DNA of 64,000 nt. Source: Zea mays. Taxonomy: Eukaryota > Streptophyta > Magnoliopsida > Poales > Poaceae. The position numbers and the translations under genes are program-made. The notes beneath the pieces were generated by a model, which did not search any database, was not told where the DNA came from, and saw nothing but the letters and a program-made list of their open reading frames with translations. The number at the start of each line of letters is the position of its first letter. Positions within the stretch are counted from its first letter, which is position 1. The stretch spans positions 174,374,923-174,438,922 of the forward strand of contig NC_050097.1 in NCBI RefSeq assembly GCF_902167145.1, in the 5' to 3' direction. Shown piece after piece: positions 34,158 to 45,351 of this stretch.

Positions 34158-35438
34158 TGAGAGCACCTAGAGGGGGGGGGTGAATAGGTGATCCTGTGAA
34201 AACTTAAACTTATAGCCACAAAAACTTGTTAAGTGTTAGCGCAATAATTGCCAAGTGGCTAGAGAGGAGTCACAACAAAACACAATACCACAAGAGATCA
34301 AACACAGAGATGACACAGTGGTTTATCCCGTGGTTCGGCCAAGACCAACGCTTGCCTACTCCACGTTGTGGCGTCCCAATGGACGAGGGTTGCAATCAAC
34401 CCCTCTCAAGTGGTCCAAAGACCAACTTGAATACCACGGTGTTTTGCTTTGCCTTTCAATATCCCGTTTGCGAGGAATCTCCACAACTTGGAGCCTCTCG
34501 CCCTTACACTTAAGATTCACAAAGAAATACGGAGAAAGGGAGAACTAGCAACGCACACAAGACTCAAAATCAGAGCAACAGCACGCACACAAGTCGCAAC
34601 AAGAGCTCGCAACACAACTCAATGAGTTCACAACTCAACAAGAGCTCTAGATGCTATCACAATGAACCAAATGCGTGGAATCGATGTCTTGGTGCTTAGG
34701 GATGTTGCAGGAATGCTTGGTGTACTCCTCCATGCGCCTAGGGGTCCCTTTTATAGCCCCAAGGCAGCTAGGAGCCGTTGAGAACAAATCCAGAAGGCCA
34801 TCCTTGCCTTCTGTCGTCGGGCGCACCGGACAGTCCGGTGCACACCGGACACTGTCCGGTGCCCGATTTCCTTCCTTAAACAGCGCAGTCGACCGTTGGA
34901 GATCTGGGAGCCGTTGGCGCACCGGACATATCCGGTGCACACCAGACAGTCCGGTGCCCCCTTCCGACCGTTGGCTTGGCCACGTGTCCCGCGCAGATCG
35001 CGCGGCCGACCGTTGGCCCGGCCAACCGTTGGCTCACCGGACAGTCCGGTGCACACCGGACAGTCCGGTGAATTTTAGCCGTACGTCGCCAGTCAACTCC
35101 CGAGAGCGGCCAGTTCGCCCGAGGCAGCCTGGCGCACCGGACACTGTCCGGTGCATCACCGGTCACTGTCCGGTGCACCACCGGACAGTCCGGTGCCCCA
35201 GACCGAAACAGCCTTTTGGCTGTACACAGCCAACTCTCCTCTTTTCTTCTTCTTCCTGTTTCTGATACTTAGACAAGTATATTAGTACACAAAACCAATG
35301 TACTAAGACTTAGAAACATACCTTTGCTCTAGATTTGCACTTTGTTCATCCATGGGCATTGAATCACATTTAAGCACTTGTGTTGACACTCAATCACCAA
35401 AATACTTAGAAATGGCCCAAGGGCACATTTCCCTTTCA
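34158..35438 (-). repeat. Element B 5' LTR
   Basis: Carries the active-side promoter: TATAAAAG on the minus strand at 34748-34755. The palindrome cluster is at 34822-35194, with one extra unit near 35160 and one missing near 34940 relative to the 3' LTR. GTCTC follows at 35439. Confidence 0.95.
34748..34755 (-). promoter_or_regulatory. TATA box of element B 5' LTR
   Basis: TATAAAAG in the context GGGGCTATAAAAGGGACCCC (minus strand). The same box is found in all A and B LTRs (27044-27051, 59147-59154). Confidence 0.65.
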
Positions 35439-35443
35439 GTCTC

Positions 35444-36316
35444 ATCAAATACAACGTCGCTAGAGACTTCAACCAAACCCGATGATTTGTTGAAGACTCT
35501 ATACGCCTTTGTATTTGAGTCATACCCTAGTAAAAACCCTTCTACTGCCTTGGGAGCAAATTTAGAATGTCTACCTTTCTTCACTAGAATGTAACATTTG
35601 CTCCCAAATACACGAAAATAGGAGACATTGGGTTTGTTACCGGTAAGGAGTTCGTAGGAGGTCTTCTTGAGAAGGCGATGCAGATAGAGTCGGTTTATGG
35701 CGTGACAAGCTGTGTTCACAACTTCCAACCAAAACCGCTCGAGCGTCTTGAATTCTCCAAGCATAGTTCTCGCCATGTCGATAAGTGTCCTGTTCTTCCT
35801 CTCTACCACACCATTTTGCTGTGGTGTGTAGGGAGCAGAGAACTCATGCTTGACGCCTTCCTCCTCAAGATACTCCTCAACTTGCAGATTCTTGAACTCA
35901 GACCCGTTGTCGCTCCTTATCTTTTTCACCTTTAGCTCAAATTCGTTTTGAGCCCTCCTTAGAAAGTGCTTTAGGGTCCCTTGGGTTTCTGATTTATCCT
36001 GCAAAAACAACACCCAAGTGAAGCGGGAAAAATCATCAACAATTACAATACCATACTTACTTCCCCCGAGGCTAAGGTAGGCAACGGGTCCGAAGAGGTC
36101 CATGTGAAGAAGCTCCAGTGATCTTGATGTTGTCATCACATTCTTGCTATGATGAGTGCTTCCCACCTGTTTCCCTGCCTGACATGCTGCACAAGGCCTA
36201 TCTTTCTCGAAAGAAACATTGGTTAGTCCTAACACATGTTCTCCCTTTAGAAGTTTATGAAGGTTCTTCATCCCAACATGTGCTAGACGGTGATGCCACA
36301 ACCAGCCCATACTAGT
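35444..36316 (-). pseudogene. pol: Element A pol, integrase part
   Basis: Piece of A's polyprotein between the insertions of C (right) and B (left). It holds the HHCC domain ([16 protein letters not shown]...CAACQAGK) and the integrase core with all three acidic residues in place ([30 protein letters not shown]). It ends in [15 protein letters not shown]. No stop occurs in this segment. The frame that continues rightward past 36321 reads only C's LTR and is not genuine. Confidence 0.9.
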
Positions 36317-36321
36317 CTTAG

Positions 36322-36796
36322 TGTTGGAACTTGCTCTCAGTTGCAAGGGGATCCAACAAGGGTGAACAGGGACGTTAACAGGGTTCTCACGCAAGATGGC
36401 AATAGCTCTGTTAATCTAGCCTCTCACGGGCACTGTGCGGGGGTATTTATAGGTGTCCGAGCGCCCAGCGTCTTGTGTTAAGGACGTATGTGCCCTCAGA
36501 CACCTAGGTTATCCCCAGAATATTCCCATAAAGCAGGGTTACAGACTGTAATTACAGGGATGCCTTTACAAATTAGGCCCGTAACACACAGCGGCCACGC
36601 AGGGCCCGTTACAGTGGGCCGGATCACACGTGGGCCTCCGAGCTGGACGAGGCCGCACGGTGGGATGACTTCGTCGCAGGCCTTCGTCTGATGTCGTATG
36701 GGGCGAAGGGTGTCCCTGCCCGTTTTATCTCCATTGGACCAACGACTGCAGCGAAGGCCTCGAGCGAAGGGTGGCGTCTTTGCCTTCGCCCCAACA
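36322..36796 (-). repeat. Element C 3' LTR
   Basis: On the minus strand starts TGTTGGGGCGAAGGC and ends GAGAGCAAGTTCCAACA. A purine tract (CTCGGAGGGCAAA, minus strand, 36797-36809) precedes it. A change of G to A near 36338 and C to T near 36485 distinguish it from the 5' copy. Confidence 0.94.
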
Positions 36797-36963
36797 TTTG
36801 CCCTCCGAGGGACCAGTTCGACAAAGTCATCTGGTGACGAAGACGTCGCTAGATGGCGGAGACGTTGCCCTCGCTCGAAGTGGTTCCGCGGGGGTTTTTG
36901 ACATGACCGTTGATTGACACCGTACTGTTGGACTGCGGGTTTCCCGAAGCGCCGCGCCCTGTG

Positions 36964-36971
36964 TATAAATA
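36964..36971 (+). promoter_or_regulatory. TATA box of element C antisense gene
   Basis: TATAAATA followed by GGGGCGGGGGTCGG, 168 bp inside the 3' LTR border and 163 bp upstream of the antisense ATG at 37134. A pyrimidine-rich leader (CTTCACTTTCCGCGCTCC) lies about 30-60 bp downstream, a normal place for transcription start. The element E homologue has the same arrangement. Confidence 0.65.
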
Positions 36972-37133
36972 GGGGCGGGGGTCGGCGCTTTTTGAACTTC
37001 ACTTTCCGCGCTCCGTGAAAACCCTAGCCGCCTTTTCCACCGTCTTGCTGCTCGTCTGCCCTCCTTGCTCTTGTTCGCCGGAGATCTGGCTCGAGTGAAG
37101 CAGACCGCCCGCCGCCGCCGACGGTACGTAGCG

Positions 37134-40100
37134 ATGTCGACCTCCTCTTCTTCTGCTACCGCTACGCCGCCGACCGATGCCTCGCCGCCGGCCGACGCCT
37201 CGTCTGAGGAGACGCTGAGTACTTTGGTGGCGGAGGAGTTGCGCGCCGGCGATACGGTGGATTTTGGTGTGTCGCGGATGTCGTCGGTCCGCGTGCAAGA
37301 TATGCAGCGACTGGGTTACTTTGGCGGCGGAGTTGCTCATGTCCCGGGGACGGAGGAAGTCCCCGAGCCAGAAGGCGAGTTGGTTGTGTTCGAGGCGTTC
37401 TTCACCGCCAGTCTCCGCCTGCCTGCGCACCGATTTGTTGGAGAAGTCCTGCGCAGATTTAACGTTCAGATACATCAGCTGACTCCGAATGCCGTGGTGG
37501 CTCTGTCGAAGTATGTTTGGGCGACGACTTCGTACGGCGGACAACCATCAGTCGAAGTCTTTGCGAAGTATTATTGCCTGCATTGGCAGAAGAGGATGAT
37601 TGGAGATGAAGTTGCCCAGTTTGGGTCCTGTACGTTTACGCCGAAGACCGGCAAGACCACGATGGAGGTAGTCGAGTTGGTTCCTTGCGCCCGCAACAAG
37701 TGGGGCAACTGGAATGAGTTTTGGTTTTACGTCGCGGAGGGTACCGTCGAAGACCATGAGGGGCTCCCCGTGTCCGAGATGTGTTCGCATTTTTACTCAG
37801 CATACCCGCCCTTTGAGGTGGCGAAGGAGGATGCGGACGAAGGGGCCCTTCGGTGCGCCGGCGGCCTGAGCAGTGGGCGCGATTTGGTTGAAGAATTTGT
37901 GGCGTACGGGGTATGGCCCCTGGTACATGGCTGGGCGTTGGGCGAAGTGTGCCCTCGCCAGATGCCTTCCCATGGTGGGAAGCTGGTGCGAAGTCCTGCC
38001 TTCGCACTAGATCTGCAAAGCCGCGATCCGGCCGCCTTTGTGCGTGAGGCGGAGGATGGGGCAGTGCGGATCGTTGGTCGGTACGTGCCGAGGACAGAGG
38101 GCTAGCGTAGCTGGGATATTCGCGGGTCGAATGACCGTTTGAACAGGGTTTTTGAATTGAATCGACTGCCGTACAATGGCTATCCCGGCCAAGACGATGT
38201 GGACCGCCGCGGGAAGAAACCGGTGGTAGAGACTGGAGACGACCCTGTGCCGGTGGCCGCCCCATCCTCTAAGAAGAGGAAACTAGGTACTGCTATGGGA
38301 GGACTTGGGGTTTCCGATGGTTTTGCTAGAGAATTGATGAGGACATGCGCGGCCCCGGGGGGAAGGATGTCTTCGCCCGAGCTCCGGGAGTCTTCGGCGC
38401 GGATGCTGAGGGTTACCGGGGGTTGGTGGCCTAGGAATGTTCCTATCCCCCGCGCGGCCGGCGAAGACTTTTTTACATCTCGCATGGTTCGTGAGTGGAA
38501 AGTGTTTCCTTACAGGCGGAATATTGCTGTTGTTGTGTCGGCAGTGATGGACAAGGATCGCCAGGGAGCTGCACAGAAGCGCCAGGCGGTTGTCAGGCTT
38601 CATGAAGCCAGGCCGAAGAGGCAGCGAGGGGCTGCAAAGGCTGCTGCCCCCGGCGGAGGCAAGCCGCCGCTGGCGGCGAAGTCGGCCATCCCTGCATCTA
38701 GCAAGGCACCGGAGGCTGCGGCTGGCGCCGGTGGTTCCAAGTCTGCGAAGACTGTGCCGCCGTCCGGCAGGGTGCCGGAGGTCGCGAAGGCGGCCCGAGG
38801 GCTGCCGTCGCCGGGCAAGCGCGTCGCCGACTTCGCCACCGATATTAGTGTGGACGACTATCTTGGTGGTAAGCCGTTGGCTCAATTTTTTTAATTCGTT
38901 GATACGTCGCAGGGTCGGTCGAAGGCCAACTTGTTATTGTTGCGCCTGCCGCAGCGACCACGGCGGCTGCCGTAGTGCCGAAGGCGAAGGGCGGTGGTCC
39001 TAGTGTCGGAGGCGAGATGCCGGCACTCGCTGCTGTCAGGGACGAGGCGGGCGCTGTGTCCCGCCAGCTGAAGGAGATGAAGGAGGCGCTAAGTCAGGTA
39101 CGTTGAGCTAGACTTGGGTTTTTTTTATCGGCTTTGTTGGGCCGCGGTCTTACGTGTGTTTTGCAGGCGGTTAACTTCGCAGACCGCGCGGCGTCGGGGG
39201 CCCTCACGGCAGTTGTGTCTGCCGAAGTCGAGAGACTTCGGACGCAACATGCCGACGCCGTCAGGGAAAAATCGGCCGCCGACAGTAAGTGCCGCAAGCT
39301 GGCGGACAAGGTGGCCGCGCTGGAGGGGGAGAAGACTGACCTCCGGCGCCGATTGGTGGAGGAGAGGAGGGAGGCCAATGAGGCCCTCGCTAAGGCGCAG
39401 GCTGCGCTGGCGGAGGCCAATTTGGCGCGGGCGGAGGGCAATCTTGCGAGGGAGCGCGCCGAGCAGTTGGGGGAGCGACTCAACGCTCTGCAGAGCCGTG
39501 TGGAGAGGACCGAGGCCGCGGCGCGCGCGGAGGCAGAGCGGACGCGCAAACAGCTTATGGATTCATACCATGAGCTGGGCGCGCAGACCGGTGACTTCGA
39601 AGTGCCGGACCGAGAGCCCGGACTTCGCTGCCTGGAGTGGGTGCAGGAGGAGTTGCAGGCACTCCCCACTATCATGGAGGGGTTTATGTCGTATGCCTCC
39701 CTGGTCACCTGCGAGGGGGCGATGAACGCGCTCTCTCGCGAAGGGTGCCGGCACTTTGAGGTCTTCGACCAAGCTGATGAGGATTTTGAACGAGATATCT
39801 ACAAGGTTGAGGACCCTATAGTGAAGGAATCCGCCGGAGCCATTTACGACCGGATGTGGGGTTCGCACGGTCGAGAGGTGGTCAGGGAGCGGGCCGAGAC
39901 GGCGAGGGCTCAGGTAACGTTTGGCTTTTGTTTGATGTTTGTTGGATGTGGGCTATGTGTGGGTTTGCTGAATTTGTGTGCTGTGTCTTAGGCGGCGCGT
40001 GGCGAGAGGGTGGATGATTTCGGGGCATTGAACAGCGCGCTGCCTGACCCGGAGTCGAACCTGGCGGAGGCCGTGTCCGAGGCCGCCCTGGAGCCGCCCC

Positions 40101-40830
40101 CGGAAACTGCCGAAGGCGCTCCTGATGCCCCCGCAGCCGCTGCGGCCGGTGGAGGCCCGCCCCCAGAGACCGATGAAGGCGCTCCTGATGCCCCCGCAGC
40201 CGCTGCACCGAGGGCTGAGGATCCTGCGACGGTGGCGGCGGAGGCAACAGCGGAGGCGACAGCGGAGGCTCCCGCAACGGCTGGGTCCTCGCAGGTGGCA
40301 TAGTGGGTGTGGGTAGTTAGGGAATTTTGGATATGTTGCTGAATTTTGGTTGCTGCGCAGGTTCAAGATTTTGGGCCTGCGCATGCAACCGCCACTACTG
40401 ATTTTTTGGCGGCTTCGACCGTGGATGATGGTAATGAATATGATGGGTCTGCGTCTGAGTTTTTTGATTTTGCAACTCTGGGAGCTCGGTTGAGTGGACT
40501 GAGGAGTCGTCGGAGGAGGACTTGGACTACTTTGCGGCCTTGGATGTGGCCGCGGCGGAAGCTTCATCGCACGCTGCGGACACAGAAGATGTGCCTGGTC
40601 CGAGTACCGGGCGCCGGCGGCGAAGGGCGGTTGCGAAGCGTAGAGTGAGTGGGGCGGAGGGAGGTCGGCTTCGTGTGAGTAGGGCTGGCCGGCAGGAACT
40701 ATTGTCTTTGCCAGCCGCCGTGAGTACAGGTGAAGGGGAATTGCGAAGTCTTTTTGCGGGTGAGGAGCTTAGGATAATGTTATTTAACTATAGGGAGATG
40801 GGAATTATTCCTAAGGTTGAGCCGATGTAG
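37134..40830 (+). pseudogene. Element C antisense gene: Transposase_28-like, five exons
   Basis: Exons 37134-38868, 38913-39097, 39167-39913, 39992-40294 and 40361-40830; introns are GT-AG and exons 3-5 join in phase 0. Intron 1 is only 44 bp and so less certain. The product (about 1,000 residues) has an Ala/Ser/Thr-rich start (MSTSSSSATATPP) and the 'putative gypsy type transposon' domain (residues about 40-300, ELVVFEAFFTASLRLPAHRF, NEFWFYVAEG, VWPLVHGWALGE). A basic Ala/Lys/Pro linker follows (ARPKRQRGAAKAAAPGGG), then a coiled coil (39200-39580), a conserved block (IYDRMWGSHGREVVRERAE), a duplicated EGAPDAPAAAA motif (40111-40215) and an acidic then basic tail (EESSEEDLDYFAAL, GRRRRRAVAKRR). 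One TAG (38103-38105) and one frameshift near 40490 are the only lesions, so it decayed recently. No catalytic motif was recognised; the linker suggests nuclear or nucleic-acid binding, an inference. Confidence 0.82.
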
Positions 40831-40964
40831 AGTGTGGTGCCCTCGCTTGTACATGTGTAAAGGCTTGTATGATGAGGTTGTGTGCCCCCGCACATTTGGC
40901 TATGCTTGCGAAGGCGTTATGTACTTGGTCAGGTGTATTTGTTATGCTGGACTGGTGCGCATAT

Positions 40965-41525
40965 AGTCGGTCTTGGCGCGGACCGTTTGGTGTGGTCGTT
41001 TTTGCTTTTGTTGTGCTAGTCCGGCTGCACCCTTAGGCGACTTCCGCACAGATAGTCTTCGTGGTAGACTTTGGTTTTTCGCACTTGTTGTGCTAGTCCG
41101 GCTGCACCCTTAGGCGACTTTTGCACGGATAGTCTTCGCGGTAGACTTCGGTTTTTCGCACTTGTTGTGCTAGTCCGGCTGCACCCTTAGGCGACTTCTG
41201 CACGGATAGTCTTCGCGGTAGACTTCGGTTTTTCGCACTTGTTGTGCTAGTCCGGCTGCACCCTTAGGCGACTTCTGCACGGATAGTCTTCGCGGTAGAC
41301 TTCGGTTTTTCGCACTTGTTGTGCTAGTCCGGCTGCACCCTTAGGCGACTTCTGCACGAATAGTCTTCGCGGTAGACTTCGGTTTTTCGCACTTGTTGTG
41401 CTAGTCCGGCTGCACCCTTAGGCGACTTCTGCACGGATAGTCTTCGCGGTAGACTTTGGTTTTTCGCACTTGTTGTGCTAGTCCGGCTGCACCCTTAGGC
41501 GACTTCTACACGGAGTTGTCGCACG
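40965..41525. repeat. 77-bp tandem repeats of element C
   Basis: Seven copies with an exact 77-bp period: the motif TTGTTGTGCTAGTCCGGCTG starts near 41007, 41084, 41161, 41238, 41315, 41392 and 41469. Units differ by single bases (TTTTGCACGG / TTCTGCACGG, CACGAATAG / CACGGATAG). The block lies between the 3' end of integrase and the 3' end of the antisense gene, so transcripts from both promoters converge here. Confidence 0.95.
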
Positions 41526-41744
41526 CGAGGGTGGCTAGCGCTGAGCCTCGCGGTGACTTCGTATTGGTCGAATGTCGAAGACCGTCGTCGCGGTCTTTTT
41601 TCGACGCATGTTTTTGCGGGGGATTTTTCACTTGTATATTACATGGCTCCGCCTCGTTAAAAACCTCACCCCCCGGGAGGAAAAGAGTGCGGGCTAGAAT
41701 AAAATTGTTTTTGCGAATTACAAGGGCGAATAGGCCCTGATGAG
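41526..41744. other. Element C spacer between integrase stop and tandem repeats
   Basis: Non-coding. The minus-strand integrase frame stops at 41745-41747. No further structure was seen. Confidence 0.5.
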
Positions 41745-44053
41745 TCAAACAAAAAATTTGCGGAGGTTGTCGATGTTCCAGGAGTGCTCCAGGTCATCGC
41801 CGCTTGGCGTTGTGAGCCTGTAAGCGCTGGGGGAAGCTTTCATCTTGACTATGAAGGGGCCCTCCCACCTGGGCTCCAGCTTGCCCCTGGACTCTGTCCG
41901 AGCTGTTCGGACGAGTACGAGGTCCCCTTCGTTGAATTCCCTTGGGACGACTGCATGGTCGCGCCATGCTTTTGTCTGGGCTTGGTATTTGTTCAGAGCT
42001 TGTAGGGCGAAGACTCGGTCTCCATCGATGAGATCCTTTGAAGTGGGCTCGTCCACGTCGGGGACGACTGAAGGGACTGTTCGCGGGGACCCATGTTTTA
42101 TTTCTTGTGGGGTCATGGCCTCCGATCCGTATAGAAGGCGGAAAGGAGTGAACTCGGTCGCCCTGCACTCAGTCGTGTTTAGTGCCCAGACCGCCTCGGG
42201 TAACAAATCGGCCCACTTGCCCTTTTTCGTCGAGGAGCATCTTTTTGACAGCTGTGAAGATTTTTCCATTGGCTCGTTCCACAACTCCGTTGGACTGCGG
42301 GTGATAGACTGAGGCGAAGGCAAGCTTGGTGCCGATGGAGAAGCAAAAATCCTTGAAGTCTTGGCTGTCAAACTGCTTGCCGTTGTCGACTGTTAGTTCG
42401 GACGGTACTCCGAAGCGGCAAACAATGTTTTGCCAAAAGAATTTTTGGGCAGTCTTTGATGTTATTGTGGAGACGGCCCTTGCCTCGATCCATTTGGTGA
42501 AGTATTCGACAGCGACGAAGGCGAACTTAAGGTTCCCCTGAGCCGTGGGTAGGGGCCCGACGATGTCTAGGCCCCAGCGCTGGAGAGGCCATGTGTGGGC
42601 GATCAGCTTTGTAAATTGCGAAGGGCTGCCTGATCGGGGGGAAAATTTCTGGCAGGCTTCGTAGGACCTTGTGACCCGATTTGCGGCGCAGATCATTGCG
42701 GGCCAGTAGAAACCTTGGCGGATCACCTTAGCAGCTAGGGCCCTTGGCCCTGCGTGAGAGCCGCAGGTACCACTGTGGACTTCGCGTAGGATCTGGACAC
42801 CTTCGGTTTCGGTGACGCATTTGAGCATTGGCTGACTGATCCCCTTCTTGTAGAGTTGGCCCTCAATCAGTGCGAAGTCCCGGCTTCGATGTTTGAGGCG
42901 CTTGGCCTCGTTGATGTCGGTTGGGTGGTAATACCCCTGTAGGAACAGAGTTATTGGTGCCCGCCAGTCTTCGGTCATGATAAGGTTGACTATTCGGTGG
43001 CCCTCGCTGTCATTGGTTATTTGGAGCCCTTCGGGGCTCCGGACGGCTGGTGTGCCGATGACGTGGTAGAACACGTCGGAGGGCAGGGACTCGCCACTGG
43101 CGGCAGCCTTGGCCAATGTGTCGGCCTCTTCATTCTTGGCCTGGTCCACATGCTGCAAAGTGAATCCCTTGAATTGTCTCTCGAGACTTCGGATGGCCGC
43201 GAGGTATTGCATGAGTGCGGGGTCCTTTGCTGCATAGTCTTTCTCGACCTGGCCGGCAACTACCTTGGAGTCTGTTTTGATGATGCAGGTGGTGACCCCA
43301 AGGGCCCTCAGCTTGCGGAGACCCAGGATGACTGCTTCGTATTCTGCTATGTTATTTGTGCATATGTCGGATTCCAGAGCGAAGCTGAGGCGAGCCGCAT
43401 ATTTGTGCTTGACTCCGGCTGGCGAGGTGATGACTGCCGCGGCGCCTGCTCCCGCATGGCACCATGCGCCGTCGCAGTGGATCGTCCAAACTTTTTCTGC
43501 GGACGAGTCCGACTGTGTTATTGGCCCAGTCCAGTCGACGACGAAGTCTACCAGGACTTGTGACTTGATGGCTGTCCTGGGCTCGAAATTGATGTGGTAG
43601 CCGGAGAGTTCGGCCGCCCACTTGGCAATCCTCACCGATGCTTCCGGGTTTCTGAACAATTCGCTGAGTCCCCTGTCTGAGGTGACCTGAACCTTGAATG
43701 CTTCGAAATAATGGCGCAGTTTGCGCGAAGACATGACGATTGCGTAGGCAATCTTCTCCAGCTCTGTCATGTTACATTTGGATGGCGTCAGCACTTCAGA
43801 GACGTAATAAATTGGGCACTGCCTGATCACGCCCTCAACTGTCTGCTCCTGCACCAGTGCCACGCTGACCGCATGCAGCGAAGCCGCAACATAGAGCAAC
43901 AGAGGTAGTGAAGGGTCGCGGCTTGTAAGGACTGCCAACTCCGACAGGTACTGTTTTAATGAGGCGTAGGCCGCCGCCTGCTCTGGTCCCCAAGCGAAGT
44001 CTTTTGCGCCACGGAGAGTTTTGAGGAAAGGGAGACTTCGCTCGGCGGATCTG
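41745..44053 (-). pseudogene. pol: Element C pol: RNase H, archaeal-type RNase H, integrase
   Basis: Continuation of the RT frame after removal of element D. In order: RT connection and remnant gypsy RNase H (TSRDPSLPLLLYVAASLHAV, TELEKIAYAIV); a second RNase H with D-E-D-D residues (IHCDGAWCHAGAGAAAVITS, NNIAEYEAVILGLRKL, IKTDSKVVAGQ, KNEEADTLAKAA), as known for the Tat lineage; the H2C2 zinc domain (HAGPRALAAKV...YEACQKF); and integrase D-D-E (RWGLDIVGPL, ELTVDNGKQFD, NGVVERANG). A frameshift near 42225, in the A/G run after LLDEK, moves the C-terminal integrase part (WALNTTECRATEFTPFRLLY, WEGPFIVKMK) into another frame. That frame stops at 41745. The lesion alone would disable integrase. 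Confidence 0.9.
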
Positions 44054-44058
44054 GAGAT

Positions 44059-45331
44059 TGTAGGATTACGGGGAGGCTACACTAGCGCAAAACAAAATTT
44101 TCAACCCCATAATACCAAGAACTACTGCGGTTATAGGTCATGGAATTACCACTAGACGCGCAGAGCAGCGGAAGACGTCTCGATGTAGACGAACGCGTCG
44201 AGCAGTGCCGTGCAGTCGCCGGCGTCCTTCACGTCCTCGCACGGTCCGTCCAAGTGCTCCAGATGCAGCACCTCCGAGGTATCCACACGTACAGGGAGGA
44301 AGCGCCGCGTACCGAACTGCTAGGTTCGCGACGGCGGCTTGGCGAGGGCGAGAGGTGGGCGGCGGCTGTTAGTTCGCTGGTGGCGAATTAGGTTATCCTT
44401 AACCGCGCCCCCGCCCCTCATTATATAGGCGTTATGGTGGGCTTCTGACGCCGAGGCCCATCATTAACCCTAAAGCCCAGTCTAATTTCGGATCTAATCT
44501 GAATTAGGCTTCCTTCCCCTTAAGTGTGTGACCCTATAGGTTCACGTACAAATAGACATAGCCCGAGTACTCTTACTTGGCCCAATAATTGACAGCGGCC
44601 TCTAGCAAGACATGTCAGCTCCTATGTGTACGTAAAGATCATATCGGACGAACCATTGCGACATTAAGTACATGCTGTTCTCTTTGTCTCACGATATTTG
44701 GTCTGGCTCTAAGCTGACCTCTCTTTCTCGATACTGTGAATTGGAATCCTTTCAATGGTTAACTCTTAACCCTAGCACGACCATGCATTTCTTGATCCAA
44801 TCACTCGAGGGGCCCAGAGATATCTCTCTCACAAAGAGAGGGACAAATTCCATCTTGACTGACCATGCCTCATAGCATGCTTCCTGACAAACCCAAAACT
44901 ACCTTTATAACTACCCAGTTACGGGATAGCGTTTGATAGTCCCTAAGTAAGTCAATTCACATCTTGAGAACATGCGACAATCTCAGGTCTAAGGATACAG
45001 TATTCATGTTGCAAGAAGAGAACTATATTACAATATCTCACGTTGGGTCGGTCCAGCCTCATGTCATACATGCGCCCACATTATTAATTTAACATCTCCA
45101 TGTTCATGACTTGTGAAATGTAGTCATCAACTAACACATGTGCTAGTCATCGACTCTGACTAGGGACATCATTTAGAATAACCATATAAGTAAAGAATCT
45201 CACAAACAATTCACATAATTGCTAATCAATACAAGGTGCCTTCCATGGATATTCAATTAAGCAATATATATATCATGGATACAAAGAAATATGCTCATCT
45301 CTATGATTATCTCTAGGGCATATTTCTAACA
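44059..45331 (-). repeat. Element D 3' LTR
   Basis: Plus-strand ends TGTAGGATTACGGG...GGCATATTTCTAACA. The minus-strand TATA-like TATATAAT is at 44420-44427. The purine tract GTGCAAGTGGGAGAC (minus strand) adjoins it at 45332-45346. Confidence 0.96.
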
Positions 45332-45351
45332 GTCTCCCACTTGCACTAGAG

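Larger units (their letters stand above)
26452..35438 (-). mobile_element. Element B: near-intact Opie/Ji-type copia retrotransposon
   Basis: The element is 8,987 bp with LTRs 26452-27731 (3') and 34158-35438 (5'), flanked by a perfect GTCTC duplication (26447-26451, 35439-35443). On the minus strand come a tRNA-iMet primer site, a 789-residue gag, then a 1,068-residue pol in the +1 frame. Neither frame has internal stops. The LTRs differ at few substitutions plus gain or loss of about 20-bp palindrome units. It lies in element A's pol, just after the integrase domain, in the same orientation. It could have supplied proteins to defective relatives such as A, an inference from relatedness. Confidence 0.95.

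Noticed and set aside
35390..36394. A long minus-strand frame that seems to fuse a short leader (MRENPVNVPVHPC) to a copia integrase.
   Set aside because: The leader is the LTR of element C read in an accidental frame, and the integrase belongs to element A. The junction is the C insertion site with its CTTAG duplicate, not a gene fusion. The same leader occurs at the other C LTR (near 55322).
40965..41525. Regular direct repeats resembling a CRISPR array.
   Set aside because: Repeat and 'spacer' are both conserved between units, so the full 77 bp is the repeat. It is a eukaryotic retrotransposon with no cas genes.
44140..44391. An 83-codon plus-strand frame present identically at 50666-50917.
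   Set aside because: It lies in the LTRs of element D, antisense to the element, with no recognisable domain. Identity of the two copies only reflects LTR identity.
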